Under the pieces are notes generated by a model. The model worked only from the letters and a program-made list of their open reading frames with translations, was not told the origin of the DNA and did not search any database. Source: Gammaproteobacteria bacterium (GTDB lineage: Bacteria; Pseudomonadota; Gammaproteobacteria; UBA6186; Azoamicaceae). From it: a stretch of DNA of 64,000 nucleotides. The position numbers and the translations under genes were made by a program. Below, piece after piece: positions 10,703 through 22,180 of the stretch. Position 1 is the stretch's first letter; each line of letters starts with the position of its first letter. The DNA is taken from NCBI GenBank assembly GCA_013288135.1, contig JABDCL010000001.1, forward strand, positions 248,001 to 312,000, in the 5' to 3' direction.

Positions 10703-12685
10703 TTAAAAGTTCTCTTTAAGATGTTTAATTTCATCTCTTAACCGCGCTGCTTCTTCAAATTCCAAATTTTTAGCATGAAAATACATGTCATTTTCCAAGA
10801 TTTTAATTTTGTCTGCAAGCTGTTTTGGATTAAGCAACTCATCATTCCCCTTCGAGCGCCCCCTTTTGGTCGTGTAGCTCCCCGCATAAGCGCCTTCTAA
10901 TATATCTGAAACTGCTTTAATAATACCTTTGGGGGTTACCCCGTGTTGCTCATTATAAGTCGTTTGTTTTTGTCGACGGCGTTCTGTTTCCGCGATTGCT
11001 TGTTGCATAGAAGGCGTTATCTTATCTGCATACAAAATCGCTTTTCCATGAATATTGCGTGCACACCTCCCAATCGTTTGTATTAAAGAACGCATTGATC
11101 GTAAAAAACCTTCTTTATCTGCATCAAAAATAGCAACTAAAGAAACCTCTGGCATATCCAGCCCTTCACGCAACAAATTAATGCCTACTAATACATCAAA
11201 ATGCCCTAAACGTAGATCACGAATGATCTCCACCCGTTCAACGGTTTCCACATCTGAATGTAAATATCGCACTTTTACAGAGTGCTCAGTCAAATAATCC
11301 GTTAAATCCTCTGCCATGCGTTTAGTCAGCGTGGTAATCAATACACGTTCTTTGGCTTTCACTCTAGCCCAAATTTCAGATAAAACATCATCAACCTGGG
11401 TAAGCGCAGAGCGCACTTCAATACTGGGTTCAACAAGACCCGTCGGACGTACCACTTGTTCTATAATCGCTCCCGAATGTTGTAATTCATAATTTCCTGG
11501 CGTTGCTGAAACATAAATAGTTTGCGATTGTCGAACCTGAAATTCATCAAATCGCAAAGGTCGATTGTCTAAAGCAGAAGGTAAACGAAATCCATAATTC
11601 ACTAAAGTTTCTTTGCGTGCACGATCTCCTTTATACATACCCCCCAATTGAGGAACTGTCACATGAGATTCATCAATAATTAATAAAGAATTTTCTGGAA
11701 GATAATCTAATAAAGTCGGCGGTGGTTCTCCGGGCGCTCGCCCTGATAAGTACCGAGAATAATTTTCTATCCCTGAACAATATCCCAACTCCAACATCAT
11801 CTCCAGATCAAAACGTGTTCGACTCTCTAACCGTTGCGCTTCTACTAATTTATTAGATTTTTCAAGTTCTTTTAAGCGTTCAGGAAGTTCTAACTTTATT
11901 TCTTCAATGGCTTTTAATAATTGCTCTCGAGGGGTAACATAATGAGACTTCGGATAAATGGTGCACCGAGGCAGCTTCTGAATGAGGGCCCCTGTCAACG
12001 GATCAAATGAACTTAAATTATCAATTTCATCTCCAAACAGCTCGATACGAATCGCATCTTTCTCGGATTCTGCTGGGAAAACATCAATCACATCTCCTCG
12101 CACTCGATACGTTGAACGACGAAAATCAATATCATTCCGGGTATACTGTAATTCTGCTAATCGTCTAAGCAACACCCGTTGATCAATTTTATCTCCTCTA
12201 TCCAAATGTAATACCATGGATAAATACGCTTTTGGATCTCCTAACCCATAAATAGCAGAGACCGTTGCAACAATAATAGAATCTTTCCGCTCAAGTAAAG
12301 ATTTAGTCGCAGAAAGTCGCATTTGTTCAATATGTGCATTAATCGAGGCATCTTTCTCAATATAGGTATCCGATGAGGGCACATACGCTTCTGGTTGATA
12401 ATAATCATAATAAGAAACAAAATATTGCACCGCATTTCGAGGAAAAAAATCTTTCATTTCCCCGTATAACTGTGCAGCCAAAGTTTTATTAGGCGCAATA
12501 ATTAAAGTGGTTCGATTAGTTTTCGCAATAACATTCGCAATGGTAAATGTCTTACCAGAGCCGGTGACACCAATCAATGTTTGATGCATCAAACCAGAAT
12601 TAATTCCATCAACCAACTCAGCAATTGCTACAGGTTGATCACCTTTGGGTTCAAAATCTTGGATTAATTCAAAAGTTTTGCTCAT
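10703..12685 (-). CDS. uvrB: Excinuclease ABC subunit B
   Basis: [56 protein letters not shown]-terminal UVR motif; start placed at internal [18 protein letters not shown]. Confidence 0.98.
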   Translation of the reverse strand: MSKTFELIQDFEPKGDQPVAIAELVDGINSGLMHQTLIGVTGSGKTFTIANVIAKTNRTTLIIAPNKTLAAQLYGEMKDFFPRNAVQYFVSYYDYYQPEAYVPSSDTYIEKDASINAHIEQMRLSATKSLLERKDSIIVATVSAIYGLGDPKAYLSMVLHLDRGDKIDQRVLLRRLAELQYTRNDIDFRRSTYRVRGDVIDVFPAESEKDAIRIELFGDEIDNLSSFDPLTGALIQKLPRCTIYPKSHYVTPREQLLKAIEEIKLELPERLKELEKSNKLVEAQRLESRTRFDLEMMLELGYCSGIENYSRYLSGRAPGEPPPTLLDYLPENSLLIIDESHVTVPQLGGMYKGDRARKETLVNYGFRLPSALDNRPLRFDEFQVRQSQTIYVSATPGNYELQHSGAIIEQVVRPTGLVEPSIEVRSALTQVDDVLSEIWARVKAKERVLITTLTKRMAEDLTDYLTEHSVKVRYLHSDVETVERVEIIRDLRLGHFDVLVGINLLREGLDMPEVSLVAIFDADKEGFLRSMRSLIQTIGRCARNIHGKAILYADKITPSMQQAIAETERRRQKQTTYNEQHGVTPKGIIKAVSDILEGAYAGSYTTKRGRSKGNDELLNPKQLADKIKILENDMYFHAKNLEFEEAARLRDEIKHLKENF

Positions 12686-12755
12686 AATACTTATCTGAAA
12701 CACTGTATGTTATGCTATTACGGTATAATACCATAAAACAGGAGGAACAATAATC

Positions 12756-13943
12756 TTGAATATTCTATTATCAGAGCGTGTACAACGAATAAAACCTTCT
12801 CCCACCCTAACAATTGCTGCAAAAGCCAGAACGCTTCAAGCCTCTGGAAAAGACATCATCAGCCTCAGTATTGGAGAACCCGATTTTGATACACCCCAAC
12901 ATGCTAAAACAAAAGCAATCGAAGCTATTCAAAATGGTTTCACCAAATATACAGCCGTAGAAGGAACACTCAGTTTAAGAAAAGCCATTATTCAAAAATT
13001 TATCAAAGATAATCAATTACATTACGAACCCGATCAAATTCTTGTCTCTTGTGGTGCGAAACAAAGTTTCTTTAACTTAATGCAAGCACTCTTGAGTTCT
13101 GGTGATGAAGTCATTATTCCAGCACCTTACTGGGTCTCTTATCCAGATATGGTATTATTGGCAGATGGTAAGCCAATCATTATCAACGCGGGTATAGAAC
13201 AACATTTTAAAATTACCCCTCATCAGTTGGAACAAGCCATCACTCCAAAAACTAAGCTATTTATTATTAATAGTCCCTCCAATCCCACCGGAATTGCTTA
13301 TACTGCTGATGAACTAAAAGCTTTGGCGGCTGTTTTACTGCGTCATCCTCAAATTTTAATTGCCACTGACGATATTTATGAACACATTCTCTGGAGTCAA
13401 GAACCCTTTCACAACATACTCATGGTTTGTCCCGAACTGTATTCCCGCTCTCTTGTCATCAATGGCGCCTCCAAAACCTACGCCATGACAGGCTGGCGTA
13501 TTGGCTATGCCGCCGGTCCTAAAGACTTAATTCAAGCCATGTTCAATATCCAAGGCCAAAGTACTTCTGGCGCCTGCTCTATCGCTCAAGTGGCTGCACA
13601 AGCTGCCTTAGAGGATGATCAACACTGTGTAACTACCATGGTTACGGCATTTAAAGAACGCCATGATTTTGTGGTCGATGCCCTAAGACATATTCCGGGC
13701 ATTGAATGCCTTGATAGTGATGGTACTTTTTATGCGTTTCCTAAAGTTCAAACCATCATAGACCGTATGAAGGATATTGAAAATGATACTGCCTTGGCTG
13801 CATGCTTATTAGACGAGGTCGGTGTTGCCGTAGTCCCAGGCGAAGCATTTGGAGCGCCCGGATATTTACGATTATCCTTTGCAACCAGTATGGATAAGCT
13901 TCGGGAAGCCTTAAAACGTCTTACTAGTTGTCTGACCAAATAG
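12756..13943 (+). CDS. Class I pyridoxal phosphate aspartate aminotransferase (TTG start)
   Basis: SIGEPDFDTP, NSPSNPTGIAY, INGASKTYAMTGWRIGYAAG. Confidence 0.93.
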   Translation: MNILLSERVQRIKPSPTLTIAAKARTLQASGKDIISLSIGEPDFDTPQHAKTKAIEAIQNGFTKYTAVEGTLSLRKAIIQKFIKDNQLHYEPDQILVSCGAKQSFFNLMQALLSSGDEVIIPAPYWVSYPDMVLLADGKPIIINAGIEQHFKITPHQLEQAITPKTKLFIINSPSNPTGIAYTADELKALAAVLLRHPQILIATDDIYEHILWSQEPFHNILMVCPELYSRSLVINGASKTYAMTGWRIGYAAGPKDLIQAMFNIQGQSTSGACSIAQVAAQAALEDDQHCVTTMVTAFKERHDFVVDALRHIPGIECLDSDGTFYAFPKVQTIIDRMKDIENDTALAACLLDEVGVAVVPGEAFGAPGYLRLSFATSMDKLREALKRLTSCLTK

Positions 13944-14024
13944 TTCGCTCTCTCACCCGAAAGTCACAAAAAACTTGACCATCTTCATAAGACTTCGGTA
14001 CTATCCCCCTACACTATTCATCTT

Positions 14025-14100
14025 TCCCCGGTAGCTCAGTCGGTAGAGCAAGTGGCTGTTAACCACTGGGTCGGCGGTTCGAGTCCGTCCCGGGGAGCCA
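14025..14100 (+). tRNA. tRNA-Asn (anticodon GTT), CCA encoded
   Basis: tccccggtagctcagtcggtagagcaagtggctgttaaccactgggtcggcggttcgagtccgtcccggggagcca. Confidence 0.95.
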
Positions 14101-14161
14101 ACTTAAATCGGTCCATACTGCACTCAATAAATTTAAGAATTATGGTGTCAGCACCCACCCC

Positions 14162-15622
14162 TTACGGTCGCAACGACTGTGATAGTTTCCAAGTTTTGTA
14201 TTCTTCGTGCAGCAATGGGTAATCTGAGAACTTAATATCATGACGTTTTGTACGATATATTGCCGATGTTTCTAACTTCCATTGCTGATACTTTCGATCG
14301 AAAGTATTGCCACAATAAGGATTATCATATGGTTCACTTAATGGTGGATAATTTCCCCCAGAGCTTCCACTGGATAAGGCAAGACTATTTGGATTAAAAA
14401 TTTCAAGACGGATAAGTTTGGCCCCAGCATTGATACTATCAATTAATACTTCTTTTGTATGCTCAGGGTCCCCCATAACACGTGACAGGTCATCATCAGT
14501 AAAATACTTATTATTGTGTATAAATACCAGAGCTTCACCTTGAGCCCGAAAATCATATTCATGACCCTGGGATGGAAAAATCACCCTTTCCTTTGGGACA
14601 GGTTTTCCATGTTCGGGAAGAGCGGGAGCAGTTTCTCTACGGTTGGTGTAACCTTCTCTAATCCGTTTAAGGCTCTCTTGATATTTTCCACCTTCTTCTG
14701 TTGTGGATTCTGTCGGAGAATATGCATCTCCGGGGTGAAAATTTTTCCATAGTTTTTCTACAAGTGCATTCAGTTCTGCTAATCTTAGACCCCACACTGC
14801 TGCCTTTTGGTATTCTTTTTGAATGATATTATTTGCTTCCTCAGTAGCGCGTCGATTAGGTGGATACGTTATACCAGAATCACCCGTTTCCACTTCTCTG
14901 CGAACTTTTAACTCTCCAGCTTCAGATCTGGAACCAGAGAATGAAGAAAGAGAAAATTCCATCGCCCTTTTACTATCTTCTTTTTCTTTTGCTAATTGTA
15001 CTTCTCGTTCTTGATGAGCACGACTTAATTCTGCTATGCGTGCTGCCGCCTCTATTTGAAAATCTCCAGCAGTATCACTTACCGGAGCTCTCGATGAAGA
15101 TACAACAGGATCTTCCATGGCTGTTTTTGCATCTCTTCCATCATCTGTTCTCTGTCTTTCAGCACGACTTAATCTTTCCATTTTTTCTGCCGCATTTGCC
15201 CAAAAATCTCCACTAGCTGGATGAGAAGAGGAGCTCGCGACTGCCGCTGTAGGAGCATTAGAATTAACGTAGTTGAATGCTGTTTTTAACATGGTAGAAA
15301 CATTGGCATCACCCAACATATCAAATATAAAATCTGATCCAGTACGATTTATTTCAATGAAAATTTTTGACCATTCAGGAGATGCAAGCGCTGCAACTGG
15401 GTTTTCTGGTAATTTTCCATCTTCAAACAAGCGTGTATTTTGTTGTATTGTTGTAAGTATTCTTATTTGCTCTGGATTAAGAAGGCCAGATTTAACTAGA
15501 TCAGAAAATTTATTTTTTAATGCGATTAAGGCCCGCTGTAAAGGTGTCATCGTAATATATCTCCTCAAATTGTAATATTGCATTAGTATAGACATTTTAT
15601 TTGTTAGGCTACATTCTAACAA
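14162..15622 (-). CDS. Hypothetical protein with internal repeat; candidate secreted effector
   Basis: 486 aa; two copies of an about 55-aa charged/Ser-rich module (GDFWANAAEKMERLSRAERQR / GDFQIEAAARIAELSRAHQER); no recognised domain. Confidence 0.6.
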   Translation of the reverse strand: MLECSLTNKMSILMQYYNLRRYITMTPLQRALIALKNKFSDLVKSGLLNPEQIRILTTIQQNTRLFEDGKLPENPVAALASPEWSKIFIEINRTGSDFIFDMLGDANVSTMLKTAFNYVNSNAPTAAVASSSSHPASGDFWANAAEKMERLSRAERQRTDDGRDAKTAMEDPVVSSSRAPVSDTAGDFQIEAAARIAELSRAHQEREVQLAKEKEDSKRAMEFSLSSFSGSRSEAGELKVRREVETGDSGITYPPNRRATEEANNIIQKEYQKAAVWGLRLAELNALVEKLWKNFHPGDAYSPTESTTEEGGKYQESLKRIREGYTNRRETAPALPEHGKPVPKERVIFPSQGHEYDFRAQGEALVFIHNNKYFTDDDLSRVMGDPEHTKEVLIDSINAGAKLIRLEIFNPNSLALSSGSSGGNYPPLSEPYDNPYCGNTFDRKYQQWKLETSAIYRTKRHDIKFSDYPLLHEEYKTWKLSQSLRP

Positions 15623-15770
15623 ACAAAACCCGGGATATCCACTTATTTTTTAACTTTTTCTATAAATACTGAACATATAATCAGTTATTATTAATAATTA
15701 TAATATAGCATTTAACCTAGATTTGCTATACAACAATTGTCTTACAAATATCCAGTGCTAATCTAAAAAC

Positions 15771-16955
15771 TTATGCTGATGACCTCTGAATCGTATATCC
15801 TTTCAAATAGCAAACAAAATCCTGCAATGCCCGAATACCTGTTGCTTCTGCCTCTCTACACCATTCTTGTAGCGCTTCTAAAAGTTCTTTTTGACTGGCA
15901 GCAGTTTTATTCCAAATGGCATAAAGTTGTTGTCGATATTGATAAGCAGCTTGTAAAACACCTTCATTCTTTTCTAAAAATTGTTCTAATTTTTGCTTCC
16001 CGACTTCATCCAGTAAAGCGGCATCACGGATTAATATTGATTTAACTCGACGCCAAAGCCCACGCTCATGAGGCAATACTTTTTTCTTTTCTTGATGAAA
16101 TAACGGTAAAATGACGCCTTTTGAATATTCAGTCATCACCTGTATACGATTCGCAATAATTGCATGTAAGGTTTCAACATCAATCTGTTCCTTCCCTAAT
16201 ACAATTTTGGCTTTTGGTGCTACTCGTTTTACTTTAGCCAAACCAAACAATGCCAATGCCCGAATGTAAAACCACCCTAAATCAAATTCCCACCATTTCA
16301 CTGATAATTTGGCAGAAGTGGGATAGGTATGATGATTATTATGCAACTCTTCACCACCAATCAAAATTCCCCAAGGCACAAGATTAGTTGCAGCATCAGG
16401 GCATTCAAAATTACGATATCCCCAAAAATGAGCAACACCATTGATGATACCCGCTGCAAAAAAAGGAGACCATGACATTTGAACTGCCCACACCGTTAAC
16501 CCCGGAACTCCAAACAAGATTAAATTAATGGCTAACATCACTTTGACCCCTTTTCCCGAATGCGGTGTATATATATTGTTTTCCAACCAATCATCGGGAG
16601 TTCCCTGACCATAGCGCTTTAAAGTTTCCTCATTACACGCTTCACGTTTATAAAGTTCTGAACCTTCCCATAATACTTTAGGTAATCCCAAAATTTGAGG
16701 ACTGTGGGGATCATTAGGTGTCTCACATTCCCCATGATGTTTACGATGGATGGCAGTCCACGCTTTTGTCTCCATCCCAGTAGTTAACCATAACCAAGCA
16801 CGAAAAAAATGACTAATAATTGGATGTAAAGTTAGGGCTCTATGAGCCTGATGCCGGTGCAAGAAAATAGTAATGCTAGCAATTGTGATATGAGTGAGAA
16901 TCAGAGTAGCGATGATGGTTCCCCACCATGGCAAATCTAAAAGGCCATAAAACAT
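15771..16955 (-). CDS. Acyl-CoA/fatty acid desaturase
   Basis: histidine boxes HRHQAHRAL, HRKHHGECETPNDPHSP, HNNHHTYP. Confidence 0.93.
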   Translation of the reverse strand: MFYGLLDLPWWGTIIATLILTHITIASITIFLHRHQAHRALTLHPIISHFFRAWLWLTTGMETKAWTAIHRKHHGECETPNDPHSPQILGLPKVLWEGSELYKREACNEETLKRYGQGTPDDWLENNIYTPHSGKGVKVMLAINLILFGVPGLTVWAVQMSWSPFFAAGIINGVAHFWGYRNFECPDAATNLVPWGILIGGEELHNNHHTYPTSAKLSVKWWEFDLGWFYIRALALFGLAKVKRVAPKAKIVLGKEQIDVETLHAIIANRIQVMTEYSKGVILPLFHQEKKKVLPHERGLWRRVKSILIRDAALLDEVGKQKLEQFLEKNEGVLQAAYQYRQQLYAIWNKTAASQKELLEALQEWCREAEATGIRALQDFVCYLKGYTIQRSSA

Positions 16956-17071
16956 AATCTCTCCTTAAACCTTTATATATGGTGGAAATTATACGGAAAT
17001 CCAATTATTCTTGCCACTCAAATTCTAATTTTAATCAGAAAGTTAACTAATAAAATCAGGTGCCACTCACG

Positions 17072-17119
17072 TTCCCCACTTTGAAAAAGGGGGGCTAGGG
17101 GGGATTTTGGGAATTTTGT
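17072..17119. repeat. Dispersed repeat copy 1
   Basis: ttccccactttgaaaaaggggggctaggggggattttgggaattttgt; near-identical copy at 40148-40194. Confidence 0.8.
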
Positions 17120-17445
17120 AACCAAACATATTCCTGCACTTGCTCAATTTCTTGTAATAGTTGTTTAAAGAGATAATCCGAATGTTCTTTTTGGTCTGAA
17201 ATTAAACAATCTTCCAAACGTGCACAAGCTTTTTTAAGTCTTGGAGTTCCACAATAGCTGGCTCCTCCATGCAACTTATGAGTAATGTCTAAAATTATAT
17301 TCCAATTCGGTCCCTCATATGCTTTCTTTAATTTTATTAATTCTTCAGGAAAGCTGTTTATCATCATAACAATCATTTCCTTAGCTAAATCTTCATCTCC
17401 AGCAATCAACTGTGCACCAAGTTTTAGATCGATTACTTTGTTCAT
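17095..17445 (-). CDS. Standalone Hpt (histidine phosphotransfer) domain protein
   Basis: ILDITHKLHGGASYCGTPRLKKACARLE resembles the Hpt motif of hybrid sensor kinases; stop lies inside the repeat. Confidence 0.8.
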   Translation of the reverse strand: MNKVIDLKLGAQLIAGDEDLAKEMIVMMINSFPEELIKLKKAYEGPNWNIILDITHKLHGGASYCGTPRLKKACARLEDCLISDQKEHSDYLFKQLLQEIEQVQEYVWLQNSQNPP

Positions 17446-17461
17446 CAGCTTTTTCTTTATA

Positions 17462-18253
17462 CTACTCCTTTATACCTATATCTATTTTTTTAGGCCCCTC
17501 ATTGGCATAAACGTAAAAAACTTCCCAAGGACCATATCCACTCATTTGCACAGTCGTTTCATCAGTAAAAGTAAGTTCCGTTTGCATTCTTGCAGGAAGA
17601 AGCACAAAGCTACCTGCATTCATCTTTCCTCCACCAGAACCAGCACCTCCATCCGCCGGGATAACTTTTAAATCAACCGATCCTGAAATCACTGTCAAGC
17701 GTGTATCTGAAGGGCTCCAATACATAGGAACCTTATATCCTGCAGGTAACTTAAGACGGAAGGTAAAAGAACCAACACCGTGTAAATCCCCTTCTAAAAT
17801 AACTATTTGTGCACCTGCAGGAAATGCATCAGGTCCTGATTTCCAAATCATTTCCCCAGGATTCTTAAATATATGTTCTGAAGCCACCGTTTTAATCATT
17901 GTACCTTGAGTGTCTTCTGAATTTGGTTCTGGTAATACTTGAGCTTGAGAATTAAACTGTGGTTGAGTTTGTACTGCAGCCTGAGATTGTGGTTGTGACT
18001 GGGACTGTGGTTCAACAGCAGATGTTGGTGTTTCAGATTTTGTCTTGGCTGCTTCACTAAATAATATGATTGAATAACTTAATCCAAAAATAATAAACCC
18101 AATCAAAAGCCATTTTTTAGGAGAACTTCGCATATTTTCCTCCGAAATACATTTAAATAGTCGTAACCATATGAGATTAAGTATAGCAGGGAAAAAAAGG
18201 GGGCACCCATTAAAAATTCCCTTCACTCCGATATGGGTTTTACCACATCCCAT
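17462..18253 (-). CDS. Cupin-like domain protein with N-terminal membrane anchor
   Basis: TM KWLLIGFIIFGLSYSIILF followed by Q/P/S linker and beta-rich FRLKLPAGYKVPMYWSPSDTRLTVISGSVDLKV. Confidence 0.5.
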   Translation of the reverse strand: MGCGKTHIGVKGIFNGCPLFFPAILNLIWLRLFKCISEENMRSSPKKWLLIGFIIFGLSYSIILFSEAAKTKSETPTSAVEPQSQSQPQSQAAVQTQPQFNSQAQVLPEPNSEDTQGTMIKTVASEHIFKNPGEMIWKSGPDAFPAGAQIVILEGDLHGVGSFTFRLKLPAGYKVPMYWSPSDTRLTVISGSVDLKVIPADGGAGSGGGKMNAGSFVLLPARMQTELTFTDETTVQMSGYGPWEVFYVYANEGPKKIDIGIKE

Positions 18254-19377
18254 CGCTTACAACTGGGGCATTGCCATTGTAAAGCTCGACTCGAAAAACC
18301 ACATACTTGACAACGATACATAGATTTATTAGCAATGATTTTTTCTATCAACTCCTGTAATCTTTGGAGATCACTTCTCGCATTTCCTTCTGCACGCGCA
18401 GCACTCAACTGTATAAGATGACTTAATCCTCGAACAGAAGGACGTTTACGTAAATGCTCTGCAATAAATTGAGCCGCTTCCTCATCCCCTTGTGTTTTTT
18501 GCAACCAATCCGAAAAAGCCAAAATGACAGAAATTGCAGGATGCGTTTGCAAACAACTCTTAAGATATTTAACCATACCGTCTGGATTGTTTAATCGTTC
18601 ATAACATTGTGATATTGGAAATACAATTTCAGACAAAAAAGCTTCATCTTGGTTTTGTACTTTCTGATAAGCTTTTATTGCAAGTTTATAGTGTCCTGAA
18701 CTTGCTTCAATATCTCCTTGTAGTAAGCTCGCTCGAACGCAATGACGATTAACTTGTAAAGCTTGTTTAAGGTAATGACGTGCTTCTATTCTATTTCCCT
18801 TTAACCATCGCTGTTCCGCCAACTCACAATAAAAATGAGCAATATAATGTCCCATGGGACGATGGGTTTTAGCCTGCAATTTCTCTGCAATTTGTATGGC
18901 TCTTTGCCAATCCTTTCCTTGCTGATAAATATCCATAAGGTGTTGAAAACTGGCTTCTAATTGCCCTCCTCTATCCACCAATTCCAATAGTAAATTTTCT
19001 GCTCTATCTAACATGCCCGCTCGCATGTAATCACGACTTAATTCTAATAATGACAATGCCCGCTGTTCTTGAGTCAAAGAAGATCGCTCAATCAAATTTT
19101 GATGAATGCCTATTGCTTTATCTACTTCACCACGACGCCTAAAAAGACTCCCTAAAGTAAGATGTGTTTCGACCATCTCTTGGTTAGCATCCAACAATTT
19201 TACAAAAACATCGACAGCTTTATCAGGTTGCTCGTTTAAAAGATAGTTTAAACCCACGAAATATTGAGAAGAGAAAGGATTAAAAGTACTTATTCCTCTA
19301 GGAAAAGGAATTTTTCTTCCAATCATCCAACCAGAAAATACCGCAATTGGTAAGAGTAGAAACAATAACTCTAACAT
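18223..19377 (-). CDS. lapB: Lipopolysaccharide assembly protein B (YciM-like TPR protein)
   Basis: N-terminal TM, TPR repeats, C-terminal rubredoxin-like YRCQVCGFSSRALQWQCPSCKRWD; adjacent to lapA. Confidence 0.92.
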   Translation of the reverse strand: MLELLFLLLPIAVFSGWMIGRKIPFPRGISTFNPFSSQYFVGLNYLLNEQPDKAVDVFVKLLDANQEMVETHLTLGSLFRRRGEVDKAIGIHQNLIERSSLTQEQRALSLLELSRDYMRAGMLDRAENLLLELVDRGGQLEASFQHLMDIYQQGKDWQRAIQIAEKLQAKTHRPMGHYIAHFYCELAEQRWLKGNRIEARHYLKQALQVNRHCVRASLLQGDIEASSGHYKLAIKAYQKVQNQDEAFLSEIVFPISQCYERLNNPDGMVKYLKSCLQTHPAISVILAFSDWLQKTQGDEEAAQFIAEHLRKRPSVRGLSHLIQLSAARAEGNARSDLQRLQELIEKIIANKSMYRCQVCGFSSRALQWQCPSCKRWDVVKPISE

Positions 19378-19619
19378 TAATGTTCCATTTTTTGTCGAGA
19401 TAATCGCCTAAGTTTCATTTTTAATTGTAAGATAACCGGAAAAGAAGCCAAAAGTCCTATCAAAACGCCTAAGACTAATACTCCCACTACTAAGGCAGAT
19501 AAGGGGATTTTTTGTATACCAATGTAATAATGAACGACGACGGATTCAGCATTAAGAGATGCGAAAGTAACGCCTAAAAGTGCAACAAAGCCCAATACTA
19601 GCAACATCAATAAACGCAT
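19377..19619 (-). CDS. lapA: Lipopolysaccharide assembly protein A domain protein
   Basis: 80 aa, two TM, FASLNAESVVVHYYIGIQKIPLSALVVGVLVLGVLIG; between lapB and rpsA. Confidence 0.88.
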   Translation of the reverse strand: MRLLMLLVLGFVALLGVTFASLNAESVVVHYYIGIQKIPLSALVVGVLVLGVLIGLLASFPVILQLKMKLRRLSRQKMEH

Positions 19620-19626
19620 ATTTCTA

Positions 19627-19745
19627 CCATTTTGTAGGGGTCAGTCCGTACCAGTCACCAATTCATCCATTTTGTAGGGGCCGGTCCCCGTGCCGGCCCT
19701 GGCACATAAATCCATCGTAAGGGTCTACTCAGTGTCGACCCTTAC
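19627..19745. repeat. Three degenerate tandem copies of a GC-rich hairpin element
   Basis: ccattttgtaggggtcagtccgtaccagtc / ccattttgtaggggccggtccccgtgccggccc / ccatcgtaagggtctactcagtgtcgacccttac. Confidence 0.7.
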
Positions 19746-19754
19746 AACAATTAA

Positions 19755-21431
19755 TTATTCCTCTTTTTTAGTCTCCATTTTTTCTTTCATTAGATCTCCC
19801 AGTGTCGGGCTTACAACCTCAGTGCGATTTAATTCCCGCATTGCGTCTTGCTCCTCTTGGGATTCTTTTGCCTTAATTGAAAGTAAAATGGTTCGATTCT
19901 TTCTATCAACACCCGTAAACTTAGCTTCTACAGAATCGCCTTCTTTAAGATGTGTACGAGCATCTTCTACTCGCTCACGACTTATTTCTGATGCTTTTAA
20001 GTATCCCTCTACCCCTTCAGCCAATTGTATGGTTGCGCCTTTGGTATCAACGGATATGACAGTGCCTGTCACAACGCTTCCTTTCGTATGTTCAGATACA
20101 AAGTTAGAATAAGGATCACTTTCAAGTTGCTTAATACCTAAAGAAATGCGTTCACGTTCTGGATCGACAGCCAACACAACAGCTTCAATTTCTTCACCTT
20201 TCTTATAACGACGAACAGCTTCTTCACCTGTTTCATTCCAAGAAATATCAGATAAATGGATAAGACCATCAATTCCGCCTTCTAAGCCAATGAAAATACC
20301 AAAGTCGGTAATGGATTTAATCTTGCCAGAAACTTTATCCCCCTTATTATGCGAAGCAGCAAATGCATCCCAAGGATTGGCTTTACATTGCTTAAGACCC
20401 AAGGAAATTCGACGACGTTCTTCATCTATTTCCAAAACAATAACTTCGACATCCATTCCTAATTGAACAACTTTGCTGGGATGAATATTTTTGTTGGTCC
20501 AATCCATCTCAGAAACATGCACTAATCCTTCAACGCCTTCTTCTATTTCAACAAAGCAACCATAATCTGTAATATTAGTTACTTTTCCAACAAGCCGAGT
20601 TCCTTCTGGATAACGTCGTGTAATATCAACCCAGGGATCCTCTCCCATCTGTTTCAATCCTAAAGACACACGCGACCGTTCTCGATCAAACTTTAAAACT
20701 TTAACCATGATTTCTTGGCCAACAGAAACAATTTCACTTGGGTGTTTCACTCGTCGCCATGCCATGTCGGTAATGTGTAGAAGTCCATCCACACCCCCTA
20801 AATCAACAAAAGCACCATAATCGGTTAAGTTCTTAACAACACCTTTAGTTTCTTGACCTTCTTGAAGCGCTGTCATTAAAATTTCGCGTTCAGACGAACT
20901 TTCAGATTCCATTGCTGAACGTCTAGAGACAACCACATTATTGCGTTTTTGATCAATTTTAATAACTTTAAAATCTAACTCTTTACCTTCTAAAACAACA
21001 GAATCTCGTACGGGTCGTACGTCTACCAAAGATCCTGGTAAAAAAGCTCGTATAGACTGTATATCAACAGTAAATCCACCCTTAACTTTACCACTAATAA
21101 TGCCTTTAACAGGTTCACCTTTTTCATGAGCTTCTGCTAAGCGGCGCCAAGCCTCTGCACGTTTGGCCTTATCGCGCGATAATTGAGTTTCACCCCAACC
21201 ATCTTCTACCGCATCTAATGCAACCTCAACTTCATCCCCAACACTGACTTCCAATTGACCATTTTCATCATAAAATTGAACAATAGGAATATGACCTTCA
21301 GATTTTAATCCCGCATCAATGGTAACGTATTCATCACTGATACGTATCACTTTACCTTTGATAATAGAACCAGGATGCATTTCTGCCCTAGCTAAGCTTT
21401 CTTTAAACAGCGCTTCAAAACTTTCACTCAT
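19755..21431 (-). CDS. rpsA: 30S ribosomal protein S1
   Basis: 558 aa with repeated S1 domains ([47 protein letters not shown]). Confidence 0.98.
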   Translation of the reverse strand: MSESFEALFKESLARAEMHPGSIIKGKVIRISDEYVTIDAGLKSEGHIPIVQFYDENGQLEVSVGDEVEVALDAVEDGWGETQLSRDKAKRAEAWRRLAEAHEKGEPVKGIISGKVKGGFTVDIQSIRAFLPGSLVDVRPVRDSVVLEGKELDFKVIKIDQKRNNVVVSRRSAMESESSSEREILMTALQEGQETKGVVKNLTDYGAFVDLGGVDGLLHITDMAWRRVKHPSEIVSVGQEIMVKVLKFDRERSRVSLGLKQMGEDPWVDITRRYPEGTRLVGKVTNITDYGCFVEIEEGVEGLVHVSEMDWTNKNIHPSKVVQLGMDVEVIVLEIDEERRRISLGLKQCKANPWDAFAASHNKGDKVSGKIKSITDFGIFIGLEGGIDGLIHLSDISWNETGEEAVRRYKKGEEIEAVVLAVDPERERISLGIKQLESDPYSNFVSEHTKGSVVTGTVISVDTKGATIQLAEGVEGYLKASEISRERVEDARTHLKEGDSVEAKFTGVDRKNRTILLSIKAKESQEEQDAMRELNRTEVVSPTLGDLMKEKMETKKEE

Positions 21432-21514
21432 AATTCACTTCATTCCAAATTCTCTGTGCCACATAACTTTGTTTCTAACTCAAAAATGTGTACAGGCCTA
21501 TGTAGCTAAAAAAA

Positions 21515-22180
21515 TCATAAGAGACGTTGTTTGACCTCCATCATTACACGAGCAAACACCGCCTCTATCCCCATTCCCGTGGTATCAATCACCACAGCAT
21601 CCTTAGCAGGCCTTAAGGGTGCAATCGCACGTTGTTTGTCACGCGCGTCACGCTCTGCTATCTCCTGCAAAAGACTCTGTAGAGTAACATTATGAACTTT
21701 ATCCTTCAACTGTAAATACCGACGTTTTGCACGCTCCTCAGCATTGGCATCCAAAAAAATCTTCATTTTAGCCCAAGGGAAGACAACTGTACCCATATCA
21801 CGACCATCTGCAACCAATCCAGGGGACCTACAAAATGCACGTTGACACTCTAATAAAGCTTCTCTAACAAGCGGATATGCTGCGATTTTAGATGCTGTAT
21901 TTCCACACGTTTCTTTGCGAATTTCCTGTGAAACAGATATCCCATCCAACAATATGTCACCATTAAATTGAACTTTTAGGTCTTGAGCTAAATCTGCAAG
22001 GGCCTTTTCATCCTGCAAATTAAATCCTTTTTTTAATGCAGCTAAGGCCAAAACACGATATAAAGCACCGCTGTCTAAAAAGTGCCAACCCAGGGCTTTT
22101 GCTAGGTTTGCACTTAAAGTCCCCTTACCCGATCCTCCTGGTCCATCAACAGTAATTATAGGAACATTACTCAATGTCAT
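21515..22180 (-). CDS. cmk: Cytidylate kinase
   Basis: [48 protein letters not shown]. Confidence 0.97.
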   Translation of the reverse strand: MTLSNVPIITVDGPGGSGKGTLSANLAKALGWHFLDSGALYRVLALAALKKGFNLQDEKALADLAQDLKVQFNGDILLDGISVSQEIRKETCGNTASKIAAYPLVREALLECQRAFCRSPGLVADGRDMGTVVFPWAKMKIFLDANAEERAKRRYLQLKDKVHNVTLQSLLQEIAERDARDKQRAIAPLRPAKDAVVIDTTGMGIEAVFARVMMEVKQRLL

